From an uncultured Pelagibacteraceae bacterium (GTDB taxonomy: Bacteria; Pseudomonadota; Alphaproteobacteria; Pelagibacterales; Pelagibacteraceae), in NCBI GenBank assembly GCA_902563555.1, contig CACEXM010000001.1:1-64000 (forward strand): a stretch of 64,000 bases of DNA, in the 5' to 3' direction. Shown here one piece after another: positions 46,505 to 54,708 of this stretch. How positions within the stretch are numbered: position 1 is the first letter of the stretch; every line of letters starts with the position of its first letter. The translations under genes and the position numbers were made by a program. The notes beneath the pieces are model-generated. The model had not been told where the DNA came from. It made no database searches and saw only the letters and a program-made list of their open reading frames with translations.

Positions 46505-48727
46505 ATGAATATAAAAAATGTCGTAGTGATTGGATCTGGTACGATGGGAAGTGGTATAGCGGCCCATCTCTGCAATGCAAATATCCCAGTTACATTATTA
46601 GATTTAAAAACTGAAATTAGTGAAAAGGCTAGAGAAAGAATTTATAAATCTAGACCTCCATTATTAATTGATAAATCTAAAATAAATAATATTAAAGTTG
46701 GAAATATATCTGATGATTTTGATGTTGTAAAAAATGCTGATTGGATTGTTGAGGCGGTAGTTGAAAGAATAGATGTAAAACACCAAATTTATGAAAAAAT
46801 ATTTAAATCAAGAAAAGCAGGCGCAATTGTTTCATCTAATACTTCTTCGATACCCATAAAAGTTTTATCTCAAAACTTAACAGATACGGAAAAAAAAGAT
46901 TTCTGTATAACTCATTTTTTTAATCCTGTTAGATATATGGGGCTATTAGAAATTGTTAAAAATGAGAACAACGATCTAAATAAAATAAATCAATTAAAAG
47001 AATTTTGTGAAACTGAGCTAGGTAAAGGCGCAATTGTTTGTAACGATACACCAGGATTTTTAGGAAATAGAGTGGGAGTTTATGCAATGCAAATTGCAAT
47101 GACAGAAGCTTTTAAAATGAAGTTATCAGTTGAGGAGGCAGACGCTATTTTTGGAAGGCCGATGGGAATTCCAAAAACAGGTGTTTTTGGTCTCTATGAC
47201 TTGATTGGGATCGATTTAATGGCTGATGTATTAAAAAGTTTTATTAAAGAGCTGCCAGAAACAGATGAATTTCGTGAAGTTGCTAAAGAAATACCACTGG
47301 TAAAAAAATTAATTGAGACGGGTTATACGGGAAGAAAAGGTAAGGGTGGTTTTTACAGAATGAATAAATCTGGAACTACTAAAGTTATGGAGGCAATTAA
47401 TCTTGAAACAGGTGATTATTCGCCAAGCAAAAAAATTGATATTAAGTCTGACAAGGTAGATCTTTCCGGATTAATTAACAGAAAAGACAAATATGGTGAG
47501 TATGCGTGGTCCGTGATTTCAAAAATAATAAAATATGCATCATCGTTAGTTCCAGGGATTACTGAACAATTTAATGATATTGATGAGGCAATGCGGTTAG
47601 GTTTTAACTGGGCCAAAGGACCATTCGAAATGCTTGAGGAAATCGGTGTTAAAAACTTTTTTAACAAAGTTGATGATTTTAGTGGGAATAATTTTTTAGA
47701 GGAATTAAACAAAAATAAAAATGAAGATTTCTATGGAGAAAGACAGAAATACACCAATATAGAAACGCTGGGCAAAGTAAAAAAAACAGCAATGAGTTTA
47801 GATGGTAATGACTCTGCAAAGATTTATAGGTTCCAAGATTATAATATAGTTGAGTTTACCACTAAAGCTAATGCTTTAGATTACGACTCAATGGATGCTC
47901 TTAAAAAAGCTACTGACAAACCTTTAATAATTATAAATGAGAGTATGCAATTCTCTGCTGGTGTAAATCTAACTTATACCATGCAATTTGCAGACAAAAA
48001 TGATTTTAAATCAATAGAAAAATTTATTAAATATTTCCAAGAGACGTGTAAGCATTTAAAATATTCAAAACATCCTGTAATTTCTGCTCCATCGGGTTTA
48101 ACCCTTGGTGGTGGCTTTGAGGTTATGGTTCAAAGTAATTTTGTAGCATCTCATACAAATATTGTTGTAGGACTTGTTGAGACCATTGTTGGATTAATTC
48201 CTGCAGGTGGAGGATGTAAGGAAATGTTAGGCAGGTGGTTAGAGACAGAACAAGCAAAAAAAGATCCAAATTTTGCTCCACTTAAAGTTTTTGATATTAT
48301 TGGATATGGAAAGACAGCTACCTCACCTGTAGAAGCTGAACCGTTGAAATATCTAAGACCTGAAGACAAAAAAATTATGAATAGAAACAGTTTATTAGAA
48401 GTCTCAAAAAAAATTCTTAATGAGAATAAAAATTTTAAAGTACCTGAGGAACTTGTATTTAAGCTTCCTGGGGAAAGTGTCAGAAGTGAAATGAATAAGA
48501 TTATAGAAAAACTTTATAATGAAAAAGTGATATTAGACCATGGTGTACAAGTTGCAAAAGAATTGGCAAATGTTTTAAGTGGTGGGGACACAACAATAGA
48601 CAAAACATTAACCGAAGATGATTTATTTAAGTTAGAGCTAGATGCATTTATGAGATTAATCGAGACAAAAAAAACACAAGACAGAATAAAACACACCTTA
48701 GCTACTGGTAAGCCACTAGTTAATTAG
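46505..48727 (+). CDS. Fused 3-hydroxyacyl-CoA dehydrogenase / enoyl-CoA hydratase
   Basis: 740-residue beta-oxidation-type enzyme with the dehydrogenase first: NAD motif VVVIGSGTMGSGIAAHL (6-22), HFFNPVRYMGLLEIV catalytic His region, and two 3HCDH C-terminal domains to about 400. The crotonase domain follows (about 440-740), with SAGVNLTYTMQFADK, SGLTLGGGFEVMV oxyanion loop and VETIVGLIPAGGGC holding a catalytic Glu. This is the reverse of the FadB/FadJ order (hydratase first). It follows the transporter by 12 nt, suggesting CoA-ester catabolism of the imported compound or of its products. Confidence 0.9.
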   Translation: MNIKNVVVIGSGTMGSGIAAHLCNANIPVTLLDLKTEISEKARERIYKSRPPLLIDKSKINNIKVGNISDDFDVVKNADWIVEAVVERIDVKHQIYEKIFKSRKAGAIVSSNTSSIPIKVLSQNLTDTEKKDFCITHFFNPVRYMGLLEIVKNENNDLNKINQLKEFCETELGKGAIVCNDTPGFLGNRVGVYAMQIAMTEAFKMKLSVEEADAIFGRPMGIPKTGVFGLYDLIGIDLMADVLKSFIKELPETDEFREVAKEIPLVKKLIETGYTGRKGKGGFYRMNKSGTTKVMEAINLETGDYSPSKKIDIKSDKVDLSGLINRKDKYGEYAWSVISKIIKYASSLVPGITEQFNDIDEAMRLGFNWAKGPFEMLEEIGVKNFFNKVDDFSGNNFLEELNKNKNEDFYGERQKYTNIETLGKVKKTAMSLDGNDSAKIYRFQDYNIVEFTTKANALDYDSMDALKKATDKPLIIINESMQFSAGVNLTYTMQFADKNDFKSIEKFIKYFQETCKHLKYSKHPVISAPSGLTLGGGFEVMVQSNFVASHTNIVVGLVETIVGLIPAGGGCKEMLGRWLETEQAKKDPNFAPLKVFDIIGYGKTATSPVEAEPLKYLRPEDKKIMNRNSLLEVSKKILNENKNFKVPEELVFKLPGESVRSEMNKIIEKLYNEKVILDHGVQVAKELANVLSGGDTTIDKTLTEDDLFKLELDAFMRLIETKKTQDRIKHTLATGKPLVN

Positions 48728-49363
48728 CATTCTAACAGAATTAATAAAATCTGGTCTTAGTACATACTGAGATTTATCAAGATACTTAATTTTTTTTAGC
48801 GCCTCTAAACCGTAAATTACTCTACCTATAGGAGTGTATTCAGACTCGTATAACGGTTCATCTCTCAAAATTATAAAAAACTGACTATCTTCTGTATTAT
48901 AATTTTTTGATCTTGCTAATCCCACACTCCCTTTTTTAAAATCAAATGGAGTGTCTATCTCTGAATTTATTGTTCCTAAGCCAGACTTGCCAGTACCAAT
49001 CTTTGCATAATTCAAGCTTCCTTTCTTACCAAACTCTAAATCACCCGCTTGCACAAGTGTATCTTTTATCACTCTATGAAAGGCAGAATTATCATAGGCT
49101 TTAAACTCAACTAATTTCTTGAATCTTTGAACAGCATTTGGAGAAATTTGAGGATAGAGTTCAATTATAACATTTCCACAAGGAACATTTAAAATCGCAA
49201 TATTTGAGGGATTTTCAAAAGTAATTTTTGTTGGATCATAATTTTTTACAAATAAACACTTATTCTTTATTAAAAAAAAAGAGCCAAAAGAAAATATTGC
49301 TAAGGATAGTAAAAATATTAGAATTATTTTTTCTGATCTTGTTGCCTTAATTTTTTTGATCAT
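48716..49363 (-). CDS. Cyclophilin-type peptidyl-prolyl isomerase, membrane-anchored
   Basis: 215 residues with an uncleaved-looking TM anchor (about 12-33) and a cyclophilin domain (about 58-210). Typical pieces are FHRVIKDTLVQAGDLEFGKKG and SQFFIIL; FHRV carries the catalytic Arg. Probably a periplasmic foldase. Overlaps the upstream peptidase-like gene by 4 nt (ATGA) and overlaps the opposite-strand fused enzyme gene by 12 nt at the tail. Confidence 0.88.
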   Translation of the reverse strand: MIKKIKATRSEKIILIFLLSLAIFSFGSFFLIKNKCLFVKNYDPTKITFENPSNIAILNVPCGNVIIELYPQISPNAVQRFKKLVEFKAYDNSAFHRVIKDTLVQAGDLEFGKKGSLNYAKIGTGKSGLGTINSEIDTPFDFKKGSVGLARSKNYNTEDSQFFIILRDEPLYESEYTPIGRVIYGLEALKKIKYLDKSQYVLRPDFINSVRMLIN

Positions 49364-50082
49364 AGGATAAAATTTGGATCAATTTTTAACAAATTTTTTT
49401 TAATAAAATTTATTTTTTTTTCTAAGATTGGGTCTTTATTATTCAAGTTGGTTCCAATCATCAAATGAGAGAAAACTTCTGCCATATCCTCAGATGCAGT
49501 GGATTGAGAATATTCTGAGAAAAATCCTTTGGTAGTATTATAGGTTTCTAGACCTAATTTATTTGTACAGGTGGAACATTCTGCATACTTAAAATCTGTT
49601 AAATTGAATCTCGACCAAGCGCTTTCGTCAAATATATCCTTATAACTATCGTTTATTATATGAAAAACTTCATGATGAATTACTCGTTCAAAATATTTTT
49701 CGTTAAACTTTATATCAAGAATTAATGTTTTCATTACATTATCTGGAATACCTGCTGTGTTAATATTTGAGATTGATAAATCTTCACACAAAACAATATA
49801 TTTTAAATTTATTTTTTTCAAAAAAACTTGATTGTATCTGCTTAAATTTTTTTGAATAACTTTATACTTTTTATCTAAAGTTTTTTTTTCAGAGTCATAA
49901 CAATTTATATTATTATCAACTCCTATTGTGAAAGGTTGTTTAGCGTACAAATATCTAAGCTTATTTGGAGTTTTAATATCATATATTTCCAAATTTGGAA
50001 TCTTGATGAGATTATAAATGGTATCTGCTTGTGCTGAATTAATAATTATAAAAAATAATATTATATATCTAAAATAAATCAT
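49360..50082 (-). CDS. Putative secreted zinc metallopeptidase (HExxH, unassigned family)
   Basis: 240 residues with a signal peptide (about 1-19, AQA|D). HHEVFHII carries HExxH at 137-141, and ASEDMAEVFSHLM at 196-208 offers a downstream Glu as third ligand (E198 or E202), the gluzincin arrangement. This pattern recalls M34/lethal-factor-like domains, but family assignment is uncertain. A CxxC pair lies at 169-172. Co-transcribed with a cyclophilin, it probably works in the periplasm. Confidence 0.6.
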   Translation of the reverse strand: MIYFRYIILFFIIINSAQADTIYNLIKIPNLEIYDIKTPNKLRYLYAKQPFTIGVDNNINCYDSEKKTLDKKYKVIQKNLSRYNQVFLKKINLKYIVLCEDLSISNINTAGIPDNVMKTLILDIKFNEKYFERVIHHEVFHIINDSYKDIFDESAWSRFNLTDFKYAECSTCTNKLGLETYNTTKGFFSEYSQSTASEDMAEVFSHLMIGTNLNNKDPILEKKINFIKKNLLKIDPNFIL

Positions 50083-50136
50083 AAATCTTTATATAGAAGA
50101 TATTCCAAATTAAAAGAATGTGATACAGTTTTTACT

Positions 50137-51096
50137 GTGAAAAAAAAAACTAATAAAGATCCAATTCAACCTGTTAGCGGAACAAAAGTCCCTAGGTTTG
50201 CAGGACCTTCAACATTTGCTAGATTGCCAGAACTAAGAGATGTGGAGAGTTGTGATGTTGCAATTGTTGGAGTTCCATTTGATGCTGGCACAAGTTACAG
50301 ACCTGGAGCAAGATTTGGACCTCAAAGTATAAGACAGGCCTCAAGACACTTAAGAACCAATTATCATCCAAGTTATGATGTTGAACCGTTTAAAATTCAA
50401 CAAGTTGCTGATGCAGGAGATATTACCTGCAACCCTTTTAATATTAATGAAGCAATAAAGCAGATAGAAATAGGAGCTGAGGAGTTATTAAAAAAGGTTG
50501 GAGGTATTATTTGTTTAGGTGGAGATCACACGATTGCCTTTCCTCTCTTAAAAGCTGTGAATAAGATTAATAATGGACCAGTTGCATTAGTGCACTTTGA
50601 TGCTCATCTTGATACTTGGGATACATATTTTGGAGCTCCATACACTCATGGAACTCCTTTTAGAAGAGCGAGAGAAGAAAATTTATTTTTAGATGATGCA
50701 TCAATGCATGTTGGAATTAGAGGTCCTCTATATAGCAGAGATGACATTAAGAATGATGAGAGTTTTGGATTTAAAATTATTCATTGTGATGAATTTCAAT
50801 CAGAAGGTACGGATAAAATTGCTGAGAGAATTAAAAAAAGAGTAGGCAACAATCCTTTATACTTATCTATAGATATAGACGTATTAGATCCTGCTTTCGC
50901 ACCTGGAACTGGAACTCCAGAAATTGCTGGGATGACCTCAAGGGAAATGGTTAATGTTTTAAGAGGCCTTTCGGGCTTAAATCTTATATCAGCAGACGTA
51001 GTTGAAGTTTCACCAGCATATGATCATGCTGAGGTCACATCACTTGCAGCTGCTACGATTGTTTATGAATTAACTAATTTATTTGCAAAAAAATAA
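50137..51096 (+). CDS. speB: Agmatinase-like ureohydrolase (SpeB family)
   Basis: Hydrolyses agmatine or a related guanidino compound to an amine and urea. 319 residues from GTG 50137 (no in-frame ATG nearby). Mn-binding motifs are GGDHTIAFP, HFDAHLDTW and SIDIDVLDPAFAPGTGTPE. Substrate within the agmatinase/guanidinobutyrase/guanidinopropionase group is not certain. Next is an aldehyde dehydrogenase 20 nt on, consistent with amine catabolism. Confidence 0.82.
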   Translation: MKKKTNKDPIQPVSGTKVPRFAGPSTFARLPELRDVESCDVAIVGVPFDAGTSYRPGARFGPQSIRQASRHLRTNYHPSYDVEPFKIQQVADAGDITCNPFNINEAIKQIEIGAEELLKKVGGIICLGGDHTIAFPLLKAVNKINNGPVALVHFDAHLDTWDTYFGAPYTHGTPFRRAREENLFLDDASMHVGIRGPLYSRDDIKNDESFGFKIIHCDEFQSEGTDKIAERIKKRVGNNPLYLSIDIDVLDPAFAPGTGTPEIAGMTSREMVNVLRGLSGLNLISADVVEVSPAYDHAEVTSLAAATIVYELTNLFAKK

Positions 51097-51116
51097 TAAA
51101 AAGTTAGTAAAAAGTT

Positions 51117-52550
51117 ATGAAAGACAAAAAAAATTTTTATATAAATGGAAAATGGCAGGCCCCAAAAAGCAAACAACAAATTGAAATTGTTAATCCTTCA
51201 ACTGAAGAAAAATGTGCGATCATAACTCTTGGTAATAAAGAGGATGTCGATATTGCTGTAAATTCAGCTAAAGAAGCTTATGACTCTTGGGCTTTTTCAA
51301 CCAAAGATGAAAGAATAAAACTTTTAGAAAAACTTTATGAAAATTATAAAAAAAGATGGGCAGATATTTCTGAAGCAATTACTACTGAAATGGGTGCACC
51401 AAAAGACTTTGCAACGAAGCTTCAAGTAGGTACAGGAGCTGCTCATATAAAATCTTTTATAAGACATCTTAAGAATTTTGAATTTGAAAAACCCTTAGGA
51501 GATCATGCTCCCAATCAAAGACTTTTATACGAGCCTAAAGGAGTCTGTGCATTGATAACACCATGGAATTGGCCAATGAATCAGGTTTGTCTTAAGGTAA
51601 TCCCTGCACTTGCATCAGGTTGCACAATGGTTTTGAAACCATCAGAATTAGCTCCATTATCGTCAATGATTTTAACCGAAATTATTGATGAAACAAAATT
51701 TCCTCCAGGAGTATTTAATTTAATAAATGGTGATGGAAATACAACTGGTGATGCACTTACGCGACATCCAGATATTAATATGATTTCATTTACTGGTTCC
51801 ACTAGAGCTGGTGCTTTAATTTCACAAAATGCAGCTAATGATTTTAAAAGAGTGAGTTTAGAGTTAGGTGGCAAAGGAGCAAATATAATTTTTAAAGATG
51901 CTAATCCAAAAGCTATTGAATGGGGTGCTTTAAGATGTTTTAAAAATTCAGGTCAATCGTGTAATGCACCGACAAGAATGTTAATTGAGAAATCAAATTA
52001 CCCTGAAGCAATAAAAAAACTTAAAGAATATACCGATACTATTCAGGTAGGGGATCCAAAAAAAGAGGGAGAACATATTGGGCCAGTGGTATCAGAAACT
52101 CAATATAATAAAATTCAGGGTTTAATTCAAAAAGGCATTGATGAAGGGGCAAAATTAATTGCAGGTGGACTTGGAAAACCTGATGGTCATGAAAAAGGAT
52201 ATTTTGTTAAGCCAACTGTATTTATAGATGTTGACAATAGTATGGAAATCGCAAGAACTGAAATTTTTGGACCAGTATTATCTGTTATACCTTTTGAAAC
52301 AGAGGAAGATGCAATCAAAATTGCAAATGATACTCCTTATGGACTAACAAATTATATTCAAACCCAAGATCAAGAAAAAGCTAAAAGGGTTGCAAAAAAA
52401 CTCAGATCAGGAATGGTTGATGTAAATGGTGCTGGTATAGCAATAGACACACCCTTTGGAGGCTTTAAACATTCAGGAATTGGCAGAGAGGCTGGTGAAC
52501 ATGGCCTTCAAGAATTTTTAGAAGTTAAATCAGTGGGTGGTTGGAGCTAA
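51117..52550 (+). CDS. NAD(P)-dependent aldehyde dehydrogenase
   Basis: 477 residues. Catalytic Cys in NSGQSCNAPTRM (near 281), general-base Glu in LELGGKGAN (near 248), and cofactor motif FTGSTRAGALI. Broad superfamily; the position behind a ureohydrolase suggests oxidation of an aminoaldehyde such as 4-aminobutanal or 4-guanidinobutanal, or of an aldehyde from ectoine catabolism. These are inferences. Its 3' end overlaps the ArgE-like gene by 4 nt, tail to tail. Confidence 0.88.
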   Translation: MKDKKNFYINGKWQAPKSKQQIEIVNPSTEEKCAIITLGNKEDVDIAVNSAKEAYDSWAFSTKDERIKLLEKLYENYKKRWADISEAITTEMGAPKDFATKLQVGTGAAHIKSFIRHLKNFEFEKPLGDHAPNQRLLYEPKGVCALITPWNWPMNQVCLKVIPALASGCTMVLKPSELAPLSSMILTEIIDETKFPPGVFNLINGDGNTTGDALTRHPDINMISFTGSTRAGALISQNAANDFKRVSLELGGKGANIIFKDANPKAIEWGALRCFKNSGQSCNAPTRMLIEKSNYPEAIKKLKEYTDTIQVGDPKKEGEHIGPVVSETQYNKIQGLIQKGIDEGAKLIAGGLGKPDGHEKGYFVKPTVFIDVDNSMEIARTEIFGPVLSVIPFETEEDAIKIANDTPYGLTNYIQTQDQEKAKRVAKKLRSGMVDVNGAGIAIDTPFGGFKHSGIGREAGEHGLQEFLEVKSVGGWS

Positions 52551-53737
52551 TTTATTGAAGATTTTTCTCTTATACCATCGAGAAATTTTATACACTTTTT
52601 AAGCTCACTTAGTTCAATAAATTCATCAACTTTATGAGCCTGTTCAATTGAACCAGGTCCACAAACAACTGTGCTAATACCAATTTCTTGAAACAACCCG
52701 GCCTCAGTTCCAAAAGAAACAACCTCCCTAGAATTATCACCAGTAAGACTTGATACAAATTCACATGCCTCAGAATTTAGAACACGATTGAAACCTGCAA
52801 CTTCACCAATAATTTTTTTTGTAATTCTAGAATTGGTAAATACTTTCCTCATCTCTGGTAATAAAACCTCATTAGCATATTTATCAATCTCTTGATTAAG
52901 AAATATTCCATCTTCTTTAACTACTGGTCGAGTTTCCCATTCTACATGACATTTATCAGCAATAACATTATGTGCTATTCCTCCAAAAATACCTCCAACT
53001 TGTAAAGTTGAAAAAGGCGGATCAAATATAGAATCTTTTGGAGATCTTTTTTTCAATTCCTCTCTTAGTTCTATTAACTTATTAGAATATTTTGTTGCAA
53101 ATTCAACCGCGCTAACTCCTTTGTGTGGCATGGAGCTATGTCCTGCTAGCCCTTCAAAATAAGTTGTATACTCATAACATCCTTTATGTGCATCAATGAT
53201 TTTCATTTTCGTGGGCTCACCTACGATACAAATACCCTCATTAATATTTCTTTTTTTTAATTCTTTTATCAAAATAGGTGCTCCAATACATGCAGTCTCT
53301 TCATCAAAAGTGAAAGAAAAATGAATATCTCGATTTAAATCAGTTTTAGAATAAATAGGAGCGAAAGCTAATGTGCATGCAATAAAACCTTTCATGTCAC
53401 ATGAGCCTCTTCCATAAAGTTTTTCTTCTTTTATAGTCGCTTTAAAAGGATCTGTACTCCAACTCTTTGAAACTGGCACTGTATCAGTGTGACCTGATAA
53501 AATTATTGGCTTTATACCATTTGATTTTTTTGCTTTAATTGTCGCAAAAAGATTTACTCTTTTTTTTTCATCATCAAACGTCTTAAATGATGTTGCGCCA
53601 AAATTATGAAGGTAATTCTCACAGTAATTAATTAAATTACTGTTGTCTTCACCTGATATAGTTTTGAAACCTATTAAATCTGACAAAATTTTTATCGAAT
53701 TATTATATAATTTATCTAAATTAATTTCTGTACTCAT
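52547..53737 (-). CDS. argE: ArgE-like N-acyl-amino-acid deacylase (peptidase M20)
   Basis: 396 residues. M20 metal motifs: LSGHTDTVPV, GRGSCDMKGF, FTFDEETACIG (catalytic Glu pair), and VCGPGSIEQAHKVDEFI near the end. ArgE removes acetyl from N-acetylornithine; M20 relatives also act on other N-acyl diamino acids. Given the DoeA-like gene 11 kb away, N-acetyl-diaminobutyrate is conceivable, but classical DoeB belongs to another family. Confidence 0.82.
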   Translation of the reverse strand: MSTEINLDKLYNNSIKILSDLIGFKTISGEDNSNLINYCENYLHNFGATSFKTFDDEKKRVNLFATIKAKKSNGIKPIILSGHTDTVPVSKSWSTDPFKATIKEEKLYGRGSCDMKGFIACTLAFAPIYSKTDLNRDIHFSFTFDEETACIGAPILIKELKKRNINEGICIVGEPTKMKIIDAHKGCYEYTTYFEGLAGHSSMPHKGVSAVEFATKYSNKLIELREELKKRSPKDSIFDPPFSTLQVGGIFGGIAHNVIADKCHVEWETRPVVKEDGIFLNQEIDKYANEVLLPEMRKVFTNSRITKKIIGEVAGFNRVLNSEACEFVSSLTGDNSREVVSFGTEAGLFQEIGISTVVCGPGSIEQAHKVDEFIELSELKKCIKFLDGIREKSSIN

Positions 53738-53766
53738 AAATAATAATTAATATATATAAAGTGATT

Positions 53767-54108
53767 ATGAAAGAACAAATTACATACGACATATTTGATA
53801 AGGTAGATATAAGAATAGGAACTGTAATTTCTGTGAAACAAAATGAAAAAGCCAGAAAACCATCATTAGTGATCGAAGTTGACTTTGGTAAGGAAATAGG
53901 CGTAAAGCAATCATCTGCACAAATCACTCATTACTATAATGAAGAGAATTTAAAAGGGAAACAAGTGATAGGTGTTTGTAATTTCCCAGAGAAAAATATT
54001 GCAGGTATTGTTTCTCAAGTTTTAATCTTAGGTTCGATCGATAAAGAGGGAAAAGTGATATTAGTTCATCCTTCTCAAAAATCTGAGAACGGTCTTCCAA
54101 TAGCTTAA
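53767..54108 (+). CDS. csaA: CsaA-like tRNA-binding-domain protein
   Basis: 113 residues from ATG 53767 (a GTG at 53761 is the alternative). An EMAP-II-type OB fold: FDKVDIRIGTVISVKQNEKARKPSLVIEVDFG, then SSAQITHYY and VIGVCNFPEKNIAGIVSQVLILG, as in CsaA. Proposed export chaperone or tRNA-binding factor; true role not settled. Next gene starts after 1 nt. Confidence 0.88.
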   Translation: MKEQITYDIFDKVDIRIGTVISVKQNEKARKPSLVIEVDFGKEIGVKQSSAQITHYYNEENLKGKQVIGVCNFPEKNIAGIVSQVLILGSIDKEGKVILVHPSQKSENGLPIA

Positions 54109-54109
54109 A

Positions 54110-54700
54110 ATGCATCCTGAAATATTATCAATCTCTTTATTTTGGTTTGTAACCGCGTACACTCCAGGACCAAACAATGTTGTGGCCTCGTATTCAGGTT
54201 TCAATTTTGGTTTTGCAAAAACTATCCCCCATATCTTAGGGGTAACTTTAGGATTCACGTCGTTAGTTTTATTTTTATCTATCGGCCTCATAAATATATT
54301 TAAATTATTTCCTATAATACAAATTATAATTAAATATCTTGGGACTCTATTTTTAGTTTATTTGGCCTACAAAATTGCATTTTCAAAAACTTCTGATGAA
54401 ACTATTAAAGAAAACCCTGTAAAATTTATTGAAACATTCTTGTTTCAATATTTAAATCCAAAGGGAGTTACTGTAGCAATAATTGTTGTTTCTACATATG
54501 TAGAATTAGGTGAGAATTACTTAAGTTATGCGACTCAAGTTATAGCGCTGGCATTCATATTTTCGGTAACAAGTATCACTCTTTGGACTTTTATAGGAAA
54601 ATTTCTGAGGAAATTTGCGACAAATGATAAATTTATTAAGTATTTTAATTATGTTATGTCAGGGCTTCTTCTTTTGAGCATAATTACGTTCTATATATGA
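54110..54700 (+). CDS. LysE/RhtB-family amino-acid exporter
   Basis: 196 residues, about six TM helices. YTPGPNNVVASYSGFNFGFAKTIPHILGVTLGF is the standard LysE/RhtB signature; LNPKGVTVAIIV in the second half is also typical. Differs from the family member at 25251, where TPGP is TPGT. Substrate unknown. Confidence 0.88.
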   Translation: MHPEILSISLFWFVTAYTPGPNNVVASYSGFNFGFAKTIPHILGVTLGFTSLVLFLSIGLINIFKLFPIIQIIIKYLGTLFLVYLAYKIAFSKTSDETIKENPVKFIETFLFQYLNPKGVTVAIIVVSTYVELGENYLSYATQVIALAFIFSVTSITLWTFIGKFLRKFATNDKFIKYFNYVMSGLLLLSIITFYI

Positions 54701-54708
54701 TATAAAAT

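Noticed and set aside
52547-53737. DoeB (N-acetyl-diaminobutyrate deacetylase)
   Set aside because: DoeB belongs to the AstE/AspA-like family as I know it; this protein has M20/ArgE motifs.
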